Shown: positions 7,082-13,600 of the stretch, piece by piece
How positions within the stretch are numbered: the stretch's first letter is position 1
Layout: each line of letters begins with the position of its first letter
From: MFZZ01 sp964610165
GTDB taxonomy: Bacteria; Patescibacteriota; Microgenomatia; UBA1406; GWC2-37-13
DNA: 19,508 bases
Reading direction: 5' to 3'
Assembly (NCBI GenBank): GCA_964610165.1
Contig: CAZSUZ010000023.1
Span: 1-19,508, forward strand
Notes under the pieces: generated by a model
Database searches by the model: none
What the model was told of the DNA's origin: nothing
What the model saw: only the letters and a program-made list of their open reading frames with translations
Translations under genes and position numbers: made by a program

Positions 7082-7087
7082 ATTGTA
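7082..7087 (-). promoter_or_regulatory. -10 element for the FKBP gene
   Basis: TACAAT on the minus strand ends 7 nt before the ATG at 7074, so the message is probably leaderless. A possible TTGAAC -35 lies at 7107-7112 with a long 19-nt spacer. Confidence 0.5.
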
Positions 7088-7130
7088 CAAAATTAAAAGC
7101 AAAAAGGTTCAATAAAATAAAAATTTCTAT

Positions 7131-7136
7131 TATAAT
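7131..7136 (+). promoter_or_regulatory. -10 element for the TerC-family gene
   Basis: A consensus TATAAT ends 11 nt before the ATG at 7148, giving a leader of only a few nucleotides. This is far too short for the yybP-ykoY manganese riboswitch that controls some terC-family genes elsewhere. Confidence 0.55.
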
Positions 7137-7147
7137 GAACTCTTACC

Positions 7148-8068
7148 ATGAATATCGAAAGTAATCTTTTTATCTTATTTAGCATTGTCGTCGGTGGGTT
7201 CCTTATTGCAGATCTTGGCTATTTTAATAGAAAAGCTCATAAAATTGAACCTAAAGATGCACTTGTACAATCACTGTTTTGGATTGGTATTGCTGTCGGG
7301 TTCGGTTTCTTAATCTTTCTATTTATGGGTCGCGAAAGCGCAGCAGAATTTATGAGTGCATATGTTACAGAAAAAATGCTTTCTGTAGATAATCTTTTCG
7401 TTATTATGCTTATTTTTAGCTTCTTTAATTTAGAAGAAAAATATCATCATAAAGTATTGTTCTGGGGAATTATGGGTGCAATTGTGTTCCGAGCAATTTT
7501 TATTTTGGTAGGTTCATATATTATTAGTCAGTTTCATTGGATATTGTATGTTTTCGGAGCAATTCTTTTATACACAGGAGTAAAGTTGTTTTCTCAAAAA
7601 AAAGAAGATCATATTGATTTTCATAATAATGGAGTAGTAAAACTTGCAAAAAAACTTCTTCCTTTTACAACAAATCATCATGGTGGTAATTTTGTTGTCG
7701 TAGAAAAGGGTAAAAGAATGTTTACTGTTCTATTTTTAATTGTACTTCTAGTCGAATCTACAGATATTATTTTTGCAGTTGATTCTATACCTGCTGCATT
7801 TGCAATTACACAAGATCCATTTATTATTTTTACTTCAAATATTTTTGCAATTATGGGTTTGCGAGCACTTTTCTTTTTACTTGAAAGTGTTTTGCATAAA
7901 TTCCACCATTTACAAAAAGGACTTGCATTTATTCTTATTTTTATTGGAGCAAAAATGATGCTCGGTATTTTTCATCTTCATATTTCATCATTAGTTTCTT
8001 TTGCAGTAATTATGGGTGTTCTTGGACTTTCACTATTACTTTCAGTAATTTTTCCAAAGAAAATCTAA
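7148..8068 (+). CDS. TerC/Alx-family integral membrane protein, probable metal (Mn) exporter
   Basis: A 306-residue polytopic inner-membrane protein of the TerC family. Better-studied relatives (Alx in Escherichia coli, TerC-family proteins in Bacillus) export manganese or help metallate exported enzymes. The two conserved acidic cores are visible: EKMLSVDNLFVIMLIF (75-90, with D81 and N82) and VESTDIIFAVDSIPAAFAIT (202-221, with E203, D206 and D212). About seven to nine hydrophobic helices span the chain, with a soluble loop at about 148-190 containing the His-rich stretch TTNHHGGNF. Length is normal for the Alx-like subgroup. The gene is followed 12 nt later by the promoter and start of the rhomboid-like gene. 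Substrate is inferred from family. Confidence 0.93.
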   Translation: MNIESNLFILFSIVVGGFLIADLGYFNRKAHKIEPKDALVQSLFWIGIAVGFGFLIFLFMGRESAAEFMSAYVTEKMLSVDNLFVIMLIFSFFNLEEKYHHKVLFWGIMGAIVFRAIFILVGSYIISQFHWILYVFGAILLYTGVKLFSQKKEDHIDFHNNGVVKLAKKLLPFTTNHHGGNFVVVEKGKRMFTVLFLIVLLVESTDIIFAVDSIPAAFAITQDPFIIFTSNIFAIMGLRALFFLLESVLHKFHHLQKGLAFILIFIGAKMMLGIFHLHISSLVSFAVIMGVLGLSLLLSVIFPKKI

Positions 8069-8071
8069 GAC

Positions 8072-8080
8072 TGTTATAAT
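8072..8080 (+). promoter_or_regulatory. extended -10 promoter for the rhomboid-like gene; decides its start
   Basis: TG-T-TATAAT, a perfect extended -10, touches the first ATG at 8081. A second ATG in the same frame follows at 8087, exactly 6 nt after the hexamer. Because RNA starts about 6-7 nt past the hexamer, 8087 is the likely start codon. Confidence 0.65.
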
Positions 8081-8086
8081 ATGGCT

Positions 8087-8884
8087 ATGAAATTACTTGA
8101 TAGTCTTGAAAGAAGATTTGGAGATATTCCACCACTCAATATTACCTACTATTTAATTTTTGGTCAGATTTTTGTATTTTTTCTCGTTACGTTTTATCCT
8201 CAGTATAATTATGCTTTTTATTTAAATGGTAGACTTGTTTTAGATGGAGAATGGTGGCGATTAGTTACATTTTTATTTGAGCCTATAACAAGAAGTTTTA
8301 TTTTTGCTGCTTTAACTTGGTATATTTTTTATATCTATGGCACAACACTAGAACGTTATTGGGGTACATTTCGATATCTAGTTTATATATTAATTGTGGC
8401 TTTAGGATCAATTATAATTGCATTCGTTTTTCCAAATACGTCAGTTTCTAATGGATATATATTTACTTCATTATTTTTAGCCTTTGCACAATTGTTTCCA
8501 AATTTTAAACTCATGCTATTTTTTATACTTCCAGTAAAAATAAAATGGCTTGCACTTATTACTTGGATTGGTATTGCCGTTACATTTATATTTGGAACAA
8601 TGCCAATAAAAATTATGACAATTGTTTCAATTTTAAATTTCTTTTTCTTTTTTTGGCATGAAATAGTGCTTTTTGTAAAAGATTCTTCAAGACAATCAAC
8701 AAAAAAAATTGCTGAAGTTCGTATATTACAAAAACCAGATCATATTTGTAGTGTCTGTGGGAAAAATAATATTGACAATCCAGATATGGGTATTCGTTAT
8801 TGTAGTAAATGTAAACCTGAAAAATGTTTTTGTGAAGATGATTTTTTAAAACATGCTCACACTCATGTAACCGTTGTTAATTGA
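8087..8884 (+). CDS. Rhomboid-like membrane protein lacking the catalytic serine motif, with C-terminal zinc-binding tail
   Basis: A 265-residue protein (from 8087). Residues 20-195 form about six membrane helices resembling the rhomboid fold. The loop-1 WR motif is clear (GEWWRLVTFLF, 54-64), and the next helix has GTTLERYWG, like the rhomboid GxxLExxWG. The catalytic GxSG of helix 4 is missing: the matching place reads NGYIFTSLFLAF. The protein is therefore probably a non-catalytic rhomboid relative (derlin/iRhom-like role, inferred). The cytoplasmic tail has C221, C224, C239, C242, C247 and C249 plus H256, H258 and H260, in the order CSVCG, then CSKC, then KPEKCFC and HAHTH, a probable zinc site. 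It follows the TerC gene by 18 nt but has its own promoter. Its last 22 nt overlap the convergent giant ORF. Confidence 0.7.
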   Translation: MKLLDSLERRFGDIPPLNITYYLIFGQIFVFFLVTFYPQYNYAFYLNGRLVLDGEWWRLVTFLFEPITRSFIFAALTWYIFYIYGTTLERYWGTFRYLVYILIVALGSIIIAFVFPNTSVSNGYIFTSLFLAFAQLFPNFKLMLFFILPVKIKWLALITWIGIAVTFIFGTMPIKIMTIVSILNFFFFFWHEIVLFVKDSSRQSTKKIAEVRILQKPDHICSVCGKNNIDNPDMGIRYCSKCKPEKCFCEDDFLKHAHTHVTVVN

Positions 8885-11319
8885 GATTTTTGAGGTAGAT
8901 ATATATTCATTCCTTGAATATATAACATAAACTGAATTATTGGCCAGACTGTGATAACAACTGTATCATCATATTGACCAAAAGTGTTATTTTTTAATTC
9001 TTTTGGAGTAACATTCGTTTCTTCTTCTTCTTCCATAGGTTCAGTACTATCTGAGTCATTATTAAATGAATGTAAAAATGTTACTACATCTGTAATCTGC
9101 TGAACTAAATATACAAAATTTAATAATTCCTCTTGATTTAACATATGAAGAATAAATGATTCAGCTTTATTCTCTTTTAAATCGAATTCATCAGTTTGTT
9201 CCACAGACGTTTCACTGATAGTTTCAAGTTCCACAATTTGTTCGGTAGGTTCTGCATGTACTTCATGCAGTTGTGGAATTGCCAATACTATTAGTGGTGG
9301 TGTATCAATTTGTTGAATATGTTTTTTAACTGATTGTGGTAAATCTTGCAATGAAGATTCTATAATAACTACAGACTTCAAAGAGACTGGTACATCTATT
9401 TCTACTTGATGAGACTCTGATATTTCTGTTTCGACAATGAATTGATCTACAGATGTCTGATCATTTTGAGATTGTTCTGGCTGAATATCTGGTGTTGTAT
9501 TAGCTGTGTCAGAAATTAATGTTGAAAGTAATTGTGTGAAAATTTCTTGTGAAGCGGGTTGAGTTATTTCAACAGTAACATTTTCAGTAGATTCTAAAGG
9601 TTTTCTAACATCAATTTGATCATCAGAAGGAGTCATTTCTAGAACTTGTTCTGTTAAAGGTATATCATCCATTTGAATTTCAGTTATCGCTTGTAAAGGT
9701 TGAGTAGTTGGTTCTATCACAATATCTGGTGGGACAATTACATCAGATTCTATGGGTAGTTCTGATGAGGGAGTTATTGTTTCCGAATAAGAAAAAACAG
9801 TAAAGGCATCCTCATCCGGATTTATATTGCCTGTATCTTTTTGTTCTAGCACAGTAGGTTTTTTAATTTCATTCGCTTCTGAGTTGGCAACTACTTCTTC
9901 TAGGGGTTTGGTAGAGTTTTCCAAAGTGGCTTCACTGTGCCCAGTAATAACAATTTTTTCTGCAATTGATGATATGAGTTGTTCAGTTAGTTGTTCGGCT
10001 GGTTCTTGATTTATAACAACTGGGATTTCAGTAGTGGGTAAAGTGAATGTACTTTCTAATTGTTGAGTTACTATTTCTTGGTTTTGTATCAGTATTTTTT
10101 CTGTAAAAGAAATTGATTGAGGTATATTGGGTTTGAATCTTGAAACAGATTCATTGGCTTGCGTAGACATTATTATCTGTTCAGTTTGAAGTGAAATATG
10201 TTGCTGATTTTTTTCTGGTTCATCTAATTCAATTGTATGTGTGACTCGTTGTGGAATTTCTATACTGGAATCTTGTTGGATTATAGTTGTTGGTTGTTGT
10301 TTTGGTGCTTCTGAATTAATTGTTTGATTATTATCAGATAGATCTACAAAACTGGTATTTCTATCGTTTTCTTTTGGTTCATTTTGAAAAAAAATGGGTT
10401 CTGGTTTTTCTATTGCCAGAGGTTTTTCCAAAGTAGGTTGTGAAACATGTTGTTGGAGTGGAAGTTCAATTTTAGCTCTATGACGTTCTATACGCTCTTG
10501 TGGTACATCGGGGATAACTTTTTCTTGAAGAGGTTGTGATTGTATTTCTTCAGGAATAATAATTATTTGTTCAGCAGGAATAATAGTTATTGTTCGGGGA
10601 TTCTCGATAATAAGTGCTTCATCTTTCTTTTCTGGAATTGCTGGTTCAGTTTCTGGTATTGATATTTTTTTGCCCTGGGAATATGTTCCTGAAAGTTCTT
10701 TCATTCTTTGTTCTGCCTCTTGTGGGGATAATTTTCTTCCAAAAAAACCGATAGGTATTTCTGTTTTCTTTTTTTGTTCTTCCTTTTCCGTTAGATCTTC
10801 ATCTTTAGTTGGCGTATCAGTTTGCTCTTCAGAAGAGTGAGTAGTTAAAATTGGTTCGTCTGGACTTGCTAATTTTTGTTTCTGTTCCATTATTTCGTTT
10901 ACTCTGTCTTTTATAATTTTATCTGCATTGGGATTATTAAAGAAATCAGGATCATTAAGTTTAAGTTCATTAATAAGACCAACACGAACACGTGCTTTAT
11001 CCAAATCACCAATAGGGCAACATCGATCTTCACAGGATTTAGTTACACCACAAATTCCTGCTACAATTACAGCTTTACCGTCATTTGGTTCAATCTGTGC
11101 ATTTGGATTAATTTCATGAGTAATCTTAAAGCCAGGATTAGGAAGATGAGCAAGTGATATTGCATCTGCTACTTGTGGAACAATTCCTTCAGAAGCCGCT
11201 TGTTGAAAACTATTAATGATATCAAGAGGGCGTTCTAACAACTGAGCTTCTGGAATGATCTTTTCGTTATTATATTGTGGTTCTAATTCTAGTTGTAATT
11301 CTTCTGCAACAGTTGACAT
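8863..11319 (-). CDS. Large, mostly disordered Gln/Glu/Pro/Thr-rich protein of unknown function
   Basis: An 818-residue protein that I do not recognise. Residues 1-150 look folded and include a four-cysteine cluster (C90, C96, C100, C101 in GICGVTKSCEDRCCPIGD) that could bind a metal or Fe-S cluster. Residues about 155-710 are low complexity, dominated by Q, E, P, I, S and T, without coiled-coil regularity or membrane helices. Residues about 717-755 are an amphipathic helical segment (ESFILHMLNQEELLNFVYLV), followed by an acidic patch (MEEEEE) and a hydrophobic end (VVITVWPIIQFMLYIQG). There is no signal peptide. It may be a cytoplasmic scaffold or tether; this is inference only. The start lies directly after an intrinsic terminator with a promoter about 160 nt upstream, so expression probably depends on read-through. 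The 3' end overlaps the rhomboid-like gene by 22 nt. Confidence 0.85.
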   Translation of the reverse strand: MSTVAEELQLELEPQYNNEKIIPEAQLLERPLDIINSFQQAASEGIVPQVADAISLAHLPNPGFKITHEINPNAQIEPNDGKAVIVAGICGVTKSCEDRCCPIGDLDKARVRVGLINELKLNDPDFFNNPNADKIIKDRVNEIMEQKQKLASPDEPILTTHSSEEQTDTPTKDEDLTEKEEQKKKTEIPIGFFGRKLSPQEAEQRMKELSGTYSQGKKISIPETEPAIPEKKDEALIIENPRTITIIPAEQIIIIPEEIQSQPLQEKVIPDVPQERIERHRAKIELPLQQHVSQPTLEKPLAIEKPEPIFFQNEPKENDRNTSFVDLSDNNQTINSEAPKQQPTTIIQQDSSIEIPQRVTHTIELDEPEKNQQHISLQTEQIIMSTQANESVSRFKPNIPQSISFTEKILIQNQEIVTQQLESTFTLPTTEIPVVINQEPAEQLTEQLISSIAEKIVITGHSEATLENSTKPLEEVVANSEANEIKKPTVLEQKDTGNINPDEDAFTVFSYSETITPSSELPIESDVIVPPDIVIEPTTQPLQAITEIQMDDIPLTEQVLEMTPSDDQIDVRKPLESTENVTVEITQPASQEIFTQLLSTLISDTANTTPDIQPEQSQNDQTSVDQFIVETEISESHQVEIDVPVSLKSVVIIESSLQDLPQSVKKHIQQIDTPPLIVLAIPQLHEVHAEPTEQIVELETISETSVEQTDEFDLKENKAESFILHMLNQEELLNFVYLVQQITDVVTFLHSFNNDSDSTEPMEEEEETNVTPKELKNNTFGQYDDTVVITVWPIIQFMLYIQGMNIYLPQKSQLTTVT

Positions 11320-11326
11320 ATTATAT

Positions 11327-11354
11327 AAAAAAACGACCAGAAAAATGGTCGTTT
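11327..11354 (-). terminator. Intrinsic terminator immediately upstream of the giant ORF
   Basis: A 9-bp stem (AAACGACCA with TGGTCGTTT, plus-strand positions 11331-11339 and 11346-11354) has a 6-nt loop. On the minus strand it runs into seven T's. It ends 7 nt before the ATG at 11319. On the plus strand there is no proper T-run. Confidence 0.7.
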
Positions 11355-11471
11355 AATGTATAAATAATTTGAGTAGTGATATATTTTTGAGGCTGGGAGA
11401 AATTCCTCAGTTCTTTATCTCCCTTCAGGAAAAAAACATGTGTTAGATTGTTAGAATTGTCTAATTAAAGT
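11327..11471 (-). ncRNA. Structured leader (attenuator/riboswitch-like) or independent small RNA
   Basis: A minus-strand transcript of about 145 nt is predicted from the promoter at 11478-11506 to the terminator at 11327-11354. Inside it, GGGAGA (11423-11418) pairs with TCTCCC (11400-11395). TGAGG in that loop (11409-11405) pairs with CCTCA just downstream (11392-11388). The two helices form either a tight pseudoknot or mutually exclusive hairpins. A small TTAGA-CAAT-TCTAA hairpin sits near the 5' end. It matches no riboswitch class I know. Because the terminator abuts the giant ORF's start and that ORF has no better promoter, a regulatory leader is my first reading. A free-standing small RNA is the alternative. 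Confidence 0.5.
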
Positions 11472-11477
11472 AGAAAC

Positions 11478-11506
11478 ATTATATGAAAATAATGTATGTA
11501 ATGCAA
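11478..11506 (-). promoter_or_regulatory. Strong promoter, TTGCAT-17-TATAAT, for the structured leader
   Basis: On the minus strand TTGCAT (11506-11501) and a perfect TATAAT (11483-11478) are separated by 17 nt. RNA should start near 11471. It is divergent from the promoter at 11541-11546 on the other strand. Confidence 0.65.
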
Positions 11507-11540
11507 GGCAATTCTGTATAAAATAATTCTACAGATAGTG

Positions 11541-11546
11541 TATAAT
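11541..11546 (+). promoter_or_regulatory. -10 element for the zinc-ribbon gene
   Basis: A perfect TATAAT ends 8 nt before the TTG at 11555. A TAA in the gene's frame lies inside this region (11546-11548), so no earlier start is possible. Confidence 0.55.
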
Positions 11547-11554
11547 AAACTATA

Positions 11555-11848
11555 TTGAAAACTACAATACCTCGATTAACCTCTAGAAAATGTTATAAAT
11601 GTGGCAGTAGACTCCTTCTTGTAGATGAACAAACAGAGTCTGTACCAGGTCAATATGGGCCAATTACAACGTCTACCTATAATTGTTCAGATCCAGAGTG
11701 TCAAAAAGCTTCAGATAAAGAAATAGCTAAGATGGCAGTACAAAAAGTAGAAAAAGAAGAAGCTAATCAAAAAAGAATGGAACGCATCACATTAAGTCGT
11801 AAAATAGCTAGAGACAAGAAAGACCAAGCAAAAGCACTCAAAGTATGA
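11555..11848 (+). CDS. Small zinc-ribbon protein
   Basis: A 97-residue cytoplasmic protein. Four cysteines (C13, C16 in CYKCG; C44, C49 in CSDPEC) form a likely zinc ribbon over residues 10-50. A highly charged helix follows to the end (QKVEKEEANQKRMERITLSR). Beyond zinc binding, and perhaps nucleic-acid or protein contact, no function can be assigned. The start is TTG: an in-frame stop just upstream and the lack of another start before the first cysteine leave no alternative. The TATAAT 8 nt upstream suggests a leaderless message, which is unusual for a TTG codon. Its own TGA stop supplies the TG-A of the next promoter. Confidence 0.7.
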   Translation: MKTTIPRLTSRKCYKCGSRLLLVDEQTESVPGQYGPITTSTYNCSDPECQKASDKEIAKMAVQKVEKEEANQKRMERITLSRKIARDKKDQAKALKV

Positions 11849-11854
11849 TATAAT
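11846..11854 (+). promoter_or_regulatory. extended -10 promoter for the DEAD-box leader
   Basis: TG-A-TATAAT is a perfect extended -10, and its TGA is the stop codon of the preceding gene. It is also the left part of an inverted repeat, TGATAT-AAT-ATATCA (11846-11860), which could be an operator or chance in AT-rich DNA. Confidence 0.55.
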
Positions 11855-11860
11855 ATATCA

Positions 11861-12016
11861 TTGTTTGGAAAGCATCTGTCAGCTTCATAATTTATATTAC
11901 CTACTCGTTAAATACTCGTAGGTATAAGCTATTCTAAATTGATTTTTTAAAATCAACTAAGAATACCTAATCTGCGGGTTCTCTCTCTACAATTATTTAA
12001 TACATTCAATTTTTTT
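11861..12016 (+). ncRNA. Structured 5' leader of the DEAD-box helicase gene (or separate RNA)
   Basis: About 156 nt lie between the predicted RNA start and the ATG at 12017. Visible pairings are ACCTAC with GTAGGT, and a longer hairpin around TTGATTTT-TT-AAAATCAA framed by ATTCT and AGAAT. No Shine-Dalgarno or ORF is present. Cold-shock helicase messages in other bacteria have long regulatory leaders; the parallel is inference. A weak TACATT at 12001-12006 could be an alternative start-proximal promoter. Confidence 0.4.
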
Positions 12017-13201
12017 ATGTTTAGAAGATCAAACAGAGGTAATTCCTTTAAAAATAATCGATTTGGAAATAGATCTCCACGTCGAGGTTATCAACCACAA
12101 AAACCATACGAAGCAAAGTATATTAAAAAAGCAGTAGATATGGTAGAAGCACCAGCTTTTATACCAACAAAACCTTTTGCTGATTTAAATATTAATCCTG
12201 CAATGAAAAAAAATATTGCAGAAATGGGTTATATAAATCCAACTCCTATTCAAGATGGAACCATTGAACATGTCCTTTCTGGACGTGATGTAATTGGTAT
12301 TGCAAATACAGGCACAGGTAAAACTGCAGCTTTTCTTATTCCATTACTTGATAGAGCAGCACAAGATCCTAATAAAAGAACACTTATTATTGTTCCAACC
12401 AGAGAACTTGCAGCACAAATTCGTGAAGAAATGAGAGCACTCTCTTATTCTATGCGTGTTAATGCAACTCTTATTATTGGAGGAGCTTCCATGAGAGATC
12501 AAATTTTTGATCTACGTAGAAATCCACAATTTGTTATTGGAACACCAGGAAGACTAAAAGATCTTATTGAAAAAAGAGCTCTTAATATTTCTCGATTTAC
12601 AAGTATTGTTCTTGATGAAGTAGACAGAATGTTAGATATGGGATTCATTCAAGATATTCGATATCTTATTTCTTTACTTCCAGCTCAAAGACAATCATTG
12701 TTCTTTTCAGCAACACTTTCACCAGAAATTAATTCACTTATTAAAACATTTGTAAAAGATCCAGTAACAGTTTCTGTAAAAACACAACCAACAACTGATC
12801 TTGTTGATCAAGATGTTATTCGTGTTAAATATGGAACACCAAAAATTGCTGTACTTGAAGAACTTCTTAAAAAAGAAGAATTCAAAAAAGTACTTATTTT
12901 TGGAAGAACAAAACGCGGCGTTGAATATTTATCTAAAGCTTTGTTTCAAAAAGGTTTTAAGGTAAATTCAATTCATGGAGATAAACCTCAATCAAAACGA
13001 AGTATGGCTATTCGATTATTTGAACAAAATGTTATTGATATTTTAGTAGCAACAGATGTTGCGTCTCGAGGAATTGATATCTCAGATATTACTCATGTCA
13101 TTAACTACGATGAACCTGCAACATATGAAGATTATGTGCATAGAATCGGAAGAACCGGAAGAGCTAATAAAAAAGGAACAGCTCTTACCTTTATAGAGTA
13201 A
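12017..13201 (+). CDS. DEAD-box (DEVD variant) ATP-dependent RNA helicase
   Basis: A 394-residue cytoplasmic RNA helicase that unwinds short RNA duplexes using ATP. An Arg-rich N-terminal tail (FRRSNRGNSFKNNRFGNRS) probably aids RNA binding. The canonical motifs follow in order: Q motif (F54 to PTPIQ, 76-79), motif I ANTGTGKT (96-103), Ia PTRELAAQ (127-134), Ib TPGRL (176-180), motif II DEVD (200-203, Val replacing Ala), III SAT (231-233), V ATDVASRGID and VI HRIGRTGRA. Both RecA domains are complete. No C-terminal extension is present, which is short for the family. The long upstream leader contrasts with the mostly leaderless neighbours. A strong terminator follows directly after the stop. 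Confidence 0.95.
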   Translation: MFRRSNRGNSFKNNRFGNRSPRRGYQPQKPYEAKYIKKAVDMVEAPAFIPTKPFADLNINPAMKKNIAEMGYINPTPIQDGTIEHVLSGRDVIGIANTGTGKTAAFLIPLLDRAAQDPNKRTLIIVPTRELAAQIREEMRALSYSMRVNATLIIGGASMRDQIFDLRRNPQFVIGTPGRLKDLIEKRALNISRFTSIVLDEVDRMLDMGFIQDIRYLISLLPAQRQSLFFSATLSPEINSLIKTFVKDPVTVSVKTQPTTDLVDQDVIRVKYGTPKIAVLEELLKKEEFKKVLIFGRTKRGVEYLSKALFQKGFKVNSIHGDKPQSKRSMAIRLFEQNVIDILVATDVASRGIDISDITHVINYDEPATYEDYVHRIGRTGRANKKGTALTFIE

Positions 13202-13255
13202 ACAGTATTATCCATTAAAAAAAACAACCTGACTTAAACATCAGGTTGTTTTTTT
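13201..13255 (+). repeat. 55-bp sequence repeated on the far side of the N gap (left copy)
   Basis: These 55 bases are identical to 13356-13410. They contain the DEAD-box terminator. The two copies flank exactly 100 N and are most likely one locus represented twice. Confidence 0.9.
13223..13255 (+). terminator. Intrinsic terminator after the DEAD-box gene
   Basis: A 10-bp stem (AACAACCTGA with TCAGGTTGTT) and an 8-nt loop are followed by a T-run and preceded by an A-run, so it can work on both strands. A second copy lies at 13378-13411. Confidence 0.9.
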
Positions 13256-13355
13256 NNNNNNNNNNNNNNNNNNNNNNNNNNNNNNNNNNNNNNNNNNNNN
13301 NNNNNNNNNNNNNNNNNNNNNNNNNNNNNNNNNNNNNNNNNNNNNNNNNNNNNNN
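13256..13355. other. Scaffold gap of 100 N
   Basis: Exactly 100 undetermined bases, the usual placeholder for a gap of unknown size. Because the flanks are identical over 55 bp, the real gap may be zero. Confidence 0.95.
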
Positions 13356-13410
13356 AACAGTATTATCCATTAAAAAAAACAACCTGACTTAAACATCAGG
13401 TTGTTTTTTT
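13356..13410 (+). repeat. 55-bp sequence, right copy, containing the terminator
   Basis: Identical to 13201-13255. The included hairpin (13378-13405) with T's to the right and A's to the left would also terminate minus-strand transcripts arriving from the small ORF at 13414-13503. Confidence 0.9.
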
Positions 13411-13413
13411 TGC

Positions 13414-13503
13414 CTAAAATACTAATCTCCAAATCATAACTAATAAAATTATTGCAATAATTGTACATACAATAATATTTGAATAGGAATACCCATTTAT
13501 AAT
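13414..13503 (-). CDS. Tiny hydrophobic ORF with strong Shine-Dalgarno, start uncertain
   Basis: A minus-strand frame encodes about 27-29 residues forming one membrane helix (SNIIVCTIIAIILLVMIWRL). It stops 3 nt before the bidirectional terminator. AAGGTGGTGA (13513-13504) is a near-perfect Shine-Dalgarno, the only clear one in the window. The ATG at the right distance (13496) is one base out of frame with the helix and by itself gives only 15 codons. One missing G in the GGG after that ATG would restore MGYSYSNIIVC. Either a sequencing/assembly slip, a non-ATG start (ATA at 13500) or frameshifting is needed. Family unknown. Confidence 0.4.
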   Translation of the reverse strand: MINGYSYSNIIVCTIIAIILLVMIWRLVF

Positions 13504-13513
13504 TCACCACCTT
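13504..13513 (-). promoter_or_regulatory. Shine-Dalgarno sequence for the tiny ORF
   Basis: AAGGTGGTGA on the minus strand matches the anti-Shine-Dalgarno complement AAGGAGGTGA at 9 of 10 bases and ends 7 nt before the ATG at 13496. Confidence 0.5.
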
Positions 13514-13600
13514 TCTGAAAGTTAACTGTATAATAAGTTTGCATTAACGTAATAATAAATAAGTAACGTAAAGACAATGTAATAAAAGCTAATTAAGTTT

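Noticed and set aside
9827..11157. Several 60-93 codon plus-strand frames inside the giant ORF
   Set aside because: They are antisense shadows of low-complexity coding sequence, with unnatural residue composition and no promoters.
11320..11325. Perfect TATAAT immediately before the ATG of the giant ORF as its own promoter
   Set aside because: It touches the start codon, so RNA would begin inside the gene, and no later in-frame start lies close by. It is more likely the tail of the terminator's T-run.
13201..13410. A genuine tandem duplication of the terminator or a mobile-element footprint
   Set aside because: Identity over exactly 55 bp around a 100-N placeholder is better explained by assembly overlap.
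13500..13520. CACCACCTTTCT on the plus strand resembling the 3' end of 16S rRNA
   Set aside because: Only about a dozen bases match and no rRNA sequence precedes it. It is simply the complement of the Shine-Dalgarno on the minus strand.
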